This document shows, piece after piece, positions 61,024-64,000 of a stretch of DNA of 64,000 bases. Position 1 is the stretch's first letter; each line of letters starts with the position of its first letter. Position numbers and translations under genes: made by a program. This stretch comes from Chitinophaga pinensis (lineage in GTDB: Bacteria; Bacteroidota; Bacteroidia; Chitinophagales; Chitinophagaceae): positions 1 through 64,000 of the forward strand of contig CAMAXV010000012.1 of the NCBI GenBank assembly GCA_945862385.1, read 5' to 3'. The notes under the pieces are model-generated. The model was given only the letters and a program-made list of their open reading frames with translations, did no database searches and was not told the DNA's origin.

Positions 61024-62127
61024 TTACTCCCACTTGAAAACTTTGATGGCAACCCCGTAGACTACTATACCCCAAATCAACAGGTATTGAAGCTGGGGTA
61101 AACAGTCATTGAGGTGAGCTCCTTCAAAGGCTACATTTCTCATCGCCTGATTGAGGTGTGTTAATGGTAAAATTCTGCACAGAGGCTGCAACCATGCAGG
61201 GAAATTTTCTACAGGAAAAAAGGTTCCCGCCAATAAAAACTGTGGTAAGGTGACCAGGTTGGCAAAGGGTGGTATCGTACTCTCACTTGTGGCCAGTCCG
61301 CTTACAATGAAACCAAAACCCATAAAAACAATCAATCCTACCAGGCTGAGAATCAAAAGTTCAATGAAAGTAACCATCCCGTTTACAAGCGTAAATTTAA
61401 ATGCAAAATGTCCTATTGAAAGGATGACAACTGCAGTGATCATCTGGAATGCTATCCTGCCAAGTCCTTCTCCAAAAACAATATAGTTTCTCCTGATAGG
61501 TGTTGCATAAAATCTTTTGAGGACAAGTGTTTGTCTCAGACTGAAAAAAATGAATGCTACGCCAAATACACCTGCACTGAGTAATGAAAAACCAAGCTGA
61601 CCCGGCAAAATGAAGTCAATCGTCCTGTATTCCCTGCCGGGTAATACTTTTTTATCCATGAATGCATAAGTAGGCCTTCCGGGAAAATCAACAAGATCGA
61701 GTTCTGTGATGGATTGTTGTATGATAGACTGCAGCAATCCTATTTTATCTGTAGCTGCCGTTGAAGTCGTTATCTCAATCGCATACTTAGGAAATGCAGC
61801 CGGGTTAACAGCTTTAATATTGAGGATAGCTGTTATGTGGCCTTTATCTAATTCCTGCCGGGATATGAGGAGTGGCTGGGTTACAATTTTTAAGTTTTTC
61901 TTTTCCAAAAGCTGCCTGTAAAGGCCATTATCGGTTTTAGAGGCAGGATCAAATGTAACCCTTATCACAGGCGTTGTTGAGCTCAGGAAGCCAAAAACAA
62001 GTATGAATATAATTGGAAAAAGAAAGCTGAAAATAACAGCTGACGGACTCCTGAAAATAGAACGCAGACTTGCAGAAGCAATAGCCATCATTGCGCGGAG
62101 TTGGCTATACTGATATTGTTTCTTCAT
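61024..62127 (-). CDS. ABC-2 type transporter permease
   Basis: Membrane protein of 367 residues: one N-terminal helix (about 20-45), a large extracytoplasmic domain (about 50-170) and five C-terminal helices (about 175-360), with the ABC-2 signature in FGFIVSGLATSESTIPPFANL and QFLLAGTFFPVENFPAWLQPL. Such permeases export drugs, lipids or polysaccharides with a separate ATPase, which is not adjacent here. It overlaps sppA by 4 nt (ATGA) on the same strand. Confidence 0.9.
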   Translation of the reverse strand: MKKQYQYSQLRAMMAIASASLRSIFRSPSAVIFSFLFPIIFILVFGFLSSTTPVIRVTFDPASKTDNGLYRQLLEKKNLKIVTQPLLISRQELDKGHITAILNIKAVNPAAFPKYAIEITTSTAATDKIGLLQSIIQQSITELDLVDFPGRPTYAFMDKKVLPGREYRTIDFILPGQLGFSLLSAGVFGVAFIFFSLRQTLVLKRFYATPIRRNYIVFGEGLGRIAFQMITAVVILSIGHFAFKFTLVNGMVTFIELLILSLVGLIVFMGFGFIVSGLATSESTIPPFANLVTLPQFLLAGTFFPVENFPAWLQPLCRILPLTHLNQAMRNVAFEGAHLNDCLPQLQYLLIWGIVVYGVAIKVFKWE

Positions 62128-63884
62128 TTGATTTTGAATTCAAAAGGCATTCTGGCCTTAATTTCTCCCTTTTCATTTTTTAAATCACCGATCTGTTTTA
62201 ACAACTTTATCTCTTCTTTGTTTAACGTCTGATCGAGTGCAATTGAAGCAAATTCCCCCTCGTAATTTTCGAGAATGTATTCAATAAAGGATTTGGGCTC
62301 TGGGTACATTTTAATTTTATATTCTTTGATGCCTGCGAGTTTCGCGGCAACACCAATGGCTTCTTCAAGGCCGCCCAACTCATCAACAAGTCCTATTTCA
62401 AGGGCCTTTTGTCCTGTCCATACCCTCCCCTGTGCAATGCTATCAATATACTCCACTGATTTTTTTCTACCATCTGCAACACGTTTTTTAAAGTCATAAT
62501 AGATCTGGTCTACCTGTTGCTGTATGAATTGCTGTTCTGCGCTATTCAGCGATCGTGTTACTGATGGCATATCTGCATAAGGGCCAGTCTGTACTCTGTC
62601 GAAGGTTACACCCAACTTGTTTTTCATGAATGATGAAAGATCCGGTACAACTGAAAATACACCAATTGAACCAGTGATGGTATTGGGCTGTGCCATTATC
62701 CTGTCTGCATTACAGGCGATATAATATCCGCCACTGGCAGCAACGTCTCCCATTGATACAACCACTTTTTTACCCGTCTTCCGGATTAGTTCAATTTCCC
62801 TCCAGATAATTTCACTTGCCAGACTGCTTCCTCCGGGAGAATTTATCCGCAACACAACAGCCTTGATTCCGTCGTCATTTCTCAGTTTACGCAAAACACT
62901 GATGTAATCATCAGAACCTACTTCATCAGGAGACCCCTTGCCATATACTATCGAACCTTCGGCAACAACGAGTGCAACTTTGTTGCTTGAATACGCGCCC
63001 GAAACATTATTTGCCGAGGCATATTTACCAAGTTTTATGAAATTAATGGATTCTTGCTTACCCAGATTGACCCTTTTACGTATTTCATCTCTCAACTCAT
63101 CATCATACTTCAAACCATCAATTAAACCCGCTTTAACTGCCTTTTCTGGTTTATCCAATGCAAATATTTGCGCGAGCAAACGCAAGGAATCTTTATTGAG
63201 TTTTCTGGATGAAGAGACATCTTCAACCATCTTACCATATATACCGTTAAGCCACTCGCTGGTTTGCTCCTTATTTGCAGGTGTCATGGCTGTTTCCCTG
63301 AATGGTTCAGTTGCACTTTTATATTTTCCGGCATAGAATATCTGGGGCTTCACTTCCAGTCTGTCTATCAGGCCTTTGAAAAAAACATATTCTACAGACA
63401 TCCCCTGCCATTCAAACATACCCATGGGATGACAATAAATCTTATCAGCAACACTGGCTACATGGTAGGCTTTCTGTGAAATATAATCGCCATAGGCAAC
63501 TATAAATTTGCCATTTTTTTTGAAATCAAGAAGCGCACGCCTTAAATCCTGAGAAGTGGCAAATCCATTGGGATTATCTTTTGCGATGATGTAAATGCCT
63601 TTGACAAGTGAATCAGCTGATGCATGCTTTATCAAGCGGATTGTTGTGTATAAATCCGGAGCCGTTGCCTCGCCTGTAAGCTCAGCAAATGGGTCATCCA
63701 TTTTTCGTTCCATGATCTGTTCAGACAAATCTATCACCAGAACTGACTTCTTTTCTACCTGAACTTGTTCAGTGCTCATTAAAGCACCTGCAATACCTGC
63801 AAAAAGAAGGAATATCAATCCGAAAAAAACAAAAAGAGCCAGTAATACTGCCAGGACAGTTTTGAAAAAACTTTTCACATCCAA
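62124..63884 (-). CDS. sppA: Signal peptide peptidase SppA, 67K type
   Basis: Membrane-bound serine protease of 586 residues degrading cleaved signal peptides. N-terminal membrane helix (about 8-32), then two S49 domains: the first with the general-base Lys region (IFYAGKYKSATEPF), the second with RINSPGGSSLASE and the nucleophile Ser in GDVAASGGYYIA. Length matches the long, duplicated SppA. First gene of a unit with the ABC-2 permease. Confidence 0.95.
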   Translation of the reverse strand: MDVKSFFKTVLAVLLALFVFFGLIFLLFAGIAGALMSTEQVQVEKKSVLVIDLSEQIMERKMDDPFAELTGEATAPDLYTTIRLIKHASADSLVKGIYIIAKDNPNGFATSQDLRRALLDFKKNGKFIVAYGDYISQKAYHVASVADKIYCHPMGMFEWQGMSVEYVFFKGLIDRLEVKPQIFYAGKYKSATEPFRETAMTPANKEQTSEWLNGIYGKMVEDVSSSRKLNKDSLRLLAQIFALDKPEKAVKAGLIDGLKYDDELRDEIRKRVNLGKQESINFIKLGKYASANNVSGAYSSNKVALVVAEGSIVYGKGSPDEVGSDDYISVLRKLRNDDGIKAVVLRINSPGGSSLASEIIWREIELIRKTGKKVVVSMGDVAASGGYYIACNADRIMAQPNTITGSIGVFSVVPDLSSFMKNKLGVTFDRVQTGPYADMPSVTRSLNSAEQQFIQQQVDQIYYDFKKRVADGRKKSVEYIDSIAQGRVWTGQKALEIGLVDELGGLEEAIGVAAKLAGIKEYKIKMYPEPKSFIEYILENYEGEFASIALDQTLNKEEIKLLKQIGDLKNEKGEIKARMPFEFKIK

Positions 63885-63921
63885 AGGTTTAGAAGACGAA
63901 AATAAAGAACTTTACATCCCT

Positions 63922-64000
63922 ATGACCAATCAATTTACAAATAAGGCATATTTACTGATAGGTGGTAATATTGGTGAGCGGATATCAAACCTCAATGCAG
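63922..64000 (+). CDS. folK: Dihydropteridine pyrophosphokinase FolK, N-terminal part
   Basis: From the ATG at 63922 the frame runs off the window after 26 codons: MTNQFTNKAYLLIGGNIGER and then ISNLNA. The LLIGGNIG-x-R-x-x-NL pattern is the N-terminal signature of 6-hydroxymethyl-7,8-dihydropterin pyrophosphokinase in folate synthesis. Divergent from sppA. The rest lies outside the window. Confidence 0.8.
   Translation, partial: MTNQFTNKAYLLIGGNIGERISNLNA

Noticed and set aside
1-64000. CRISPR arrays, prophage, toxin-antitoxin or restriction systems
   Set aside because: No regularly spaced repeats, phage structural genes or defence-type gene pairs were seen in the window.

Overview
The window looks like chromosomal DNA of a member of the Bacteroidota, probably a Chitinophagales/Saprospirales-type free-living aerobe. 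Several features support this. Many genes are preceded by the Bacteroidota -7 box TAnnTTTG, and Shine-Dalgarno sequences are rare. There is a TonB-dependent receptor paired with a surface lipoprotein, and a secreted subtilase with a type IX secretion sorting domain. The tmRNA tag ends YAMAA. The histidine operon is of Bacteroidota type with a fused hisB. No phage, plasmid or CRISPR locus was seen; the only mobile DNA is the tail of an IS3-family element at the left edge.

Layout. 1-178: end of an IS3-family element. 309-5865: an unusual locus in which a divergent tmRNA/tRNA-Leu pair occurs twice. The left copy has an intact tmRNA and a decayed tRNA-Leu; the right copy has a decayed tmRNA fragment and an intact tRNA-Leu. 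Between them lie a beta-helix lipoprotein and a TonB-dependent receptor. 5870-8031: a proline-rich mini-protein, a dodecin and a CBS-domain cystathionine beta-synthase-like enzyme, then an A/C-rich low-complexity spacer. 8509-12986 (minus): hisGDCB behind a ribosome-mediated attenuator with a four-His leader peptide. 13053-15809: a secreted GH16 glucanase and an M1 peptidase.

15820-35501 is dominated by signal transduction: one hybrid kinase, an H-NOX/HNOBA nitric-oxide-type sensor kinase with its regulator, two paralogous cassettes of membrane protein + small kinase + NarL regulator, and two more NarL regulators. Set among these are proline dehydrogenase, citrate synthase, an LptF/LptG permease and a photolyase. 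Six NarL-type regulators occur within about 17 kb.

35545-64000 is mostly housekeeping: mnmA, a T9SS subtilase, an rRNA methyltransferase, the sucAB (2-oxoglutarate dehydrogenase) operon, rpsT, guaA, a periplasmic binding protein, a beta-propeller protein, a TPR lipoprotein with rpe, phoH with a lipoprotein, a half-size TSUP permease, an ECF sigma/anti-sigma pair, two exported proteins of unknown function, a DEAD-box helicase, clpB, a serine-hydrolase homologue lacking its catalytic dyad, queG, an ABC-2 permease, sppA and the start of folK.

The strongest observations are the reciprocally decayed tmRNA/tRNA-Leu duplication around a two-gene insert, the histidine attenuator with visible mutually exclusive hairpins, and the paired membrane-protein/kinase/regulator cassettes with shared promoter-region motifs. 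All calls come from reading the sequence; no database search was run.
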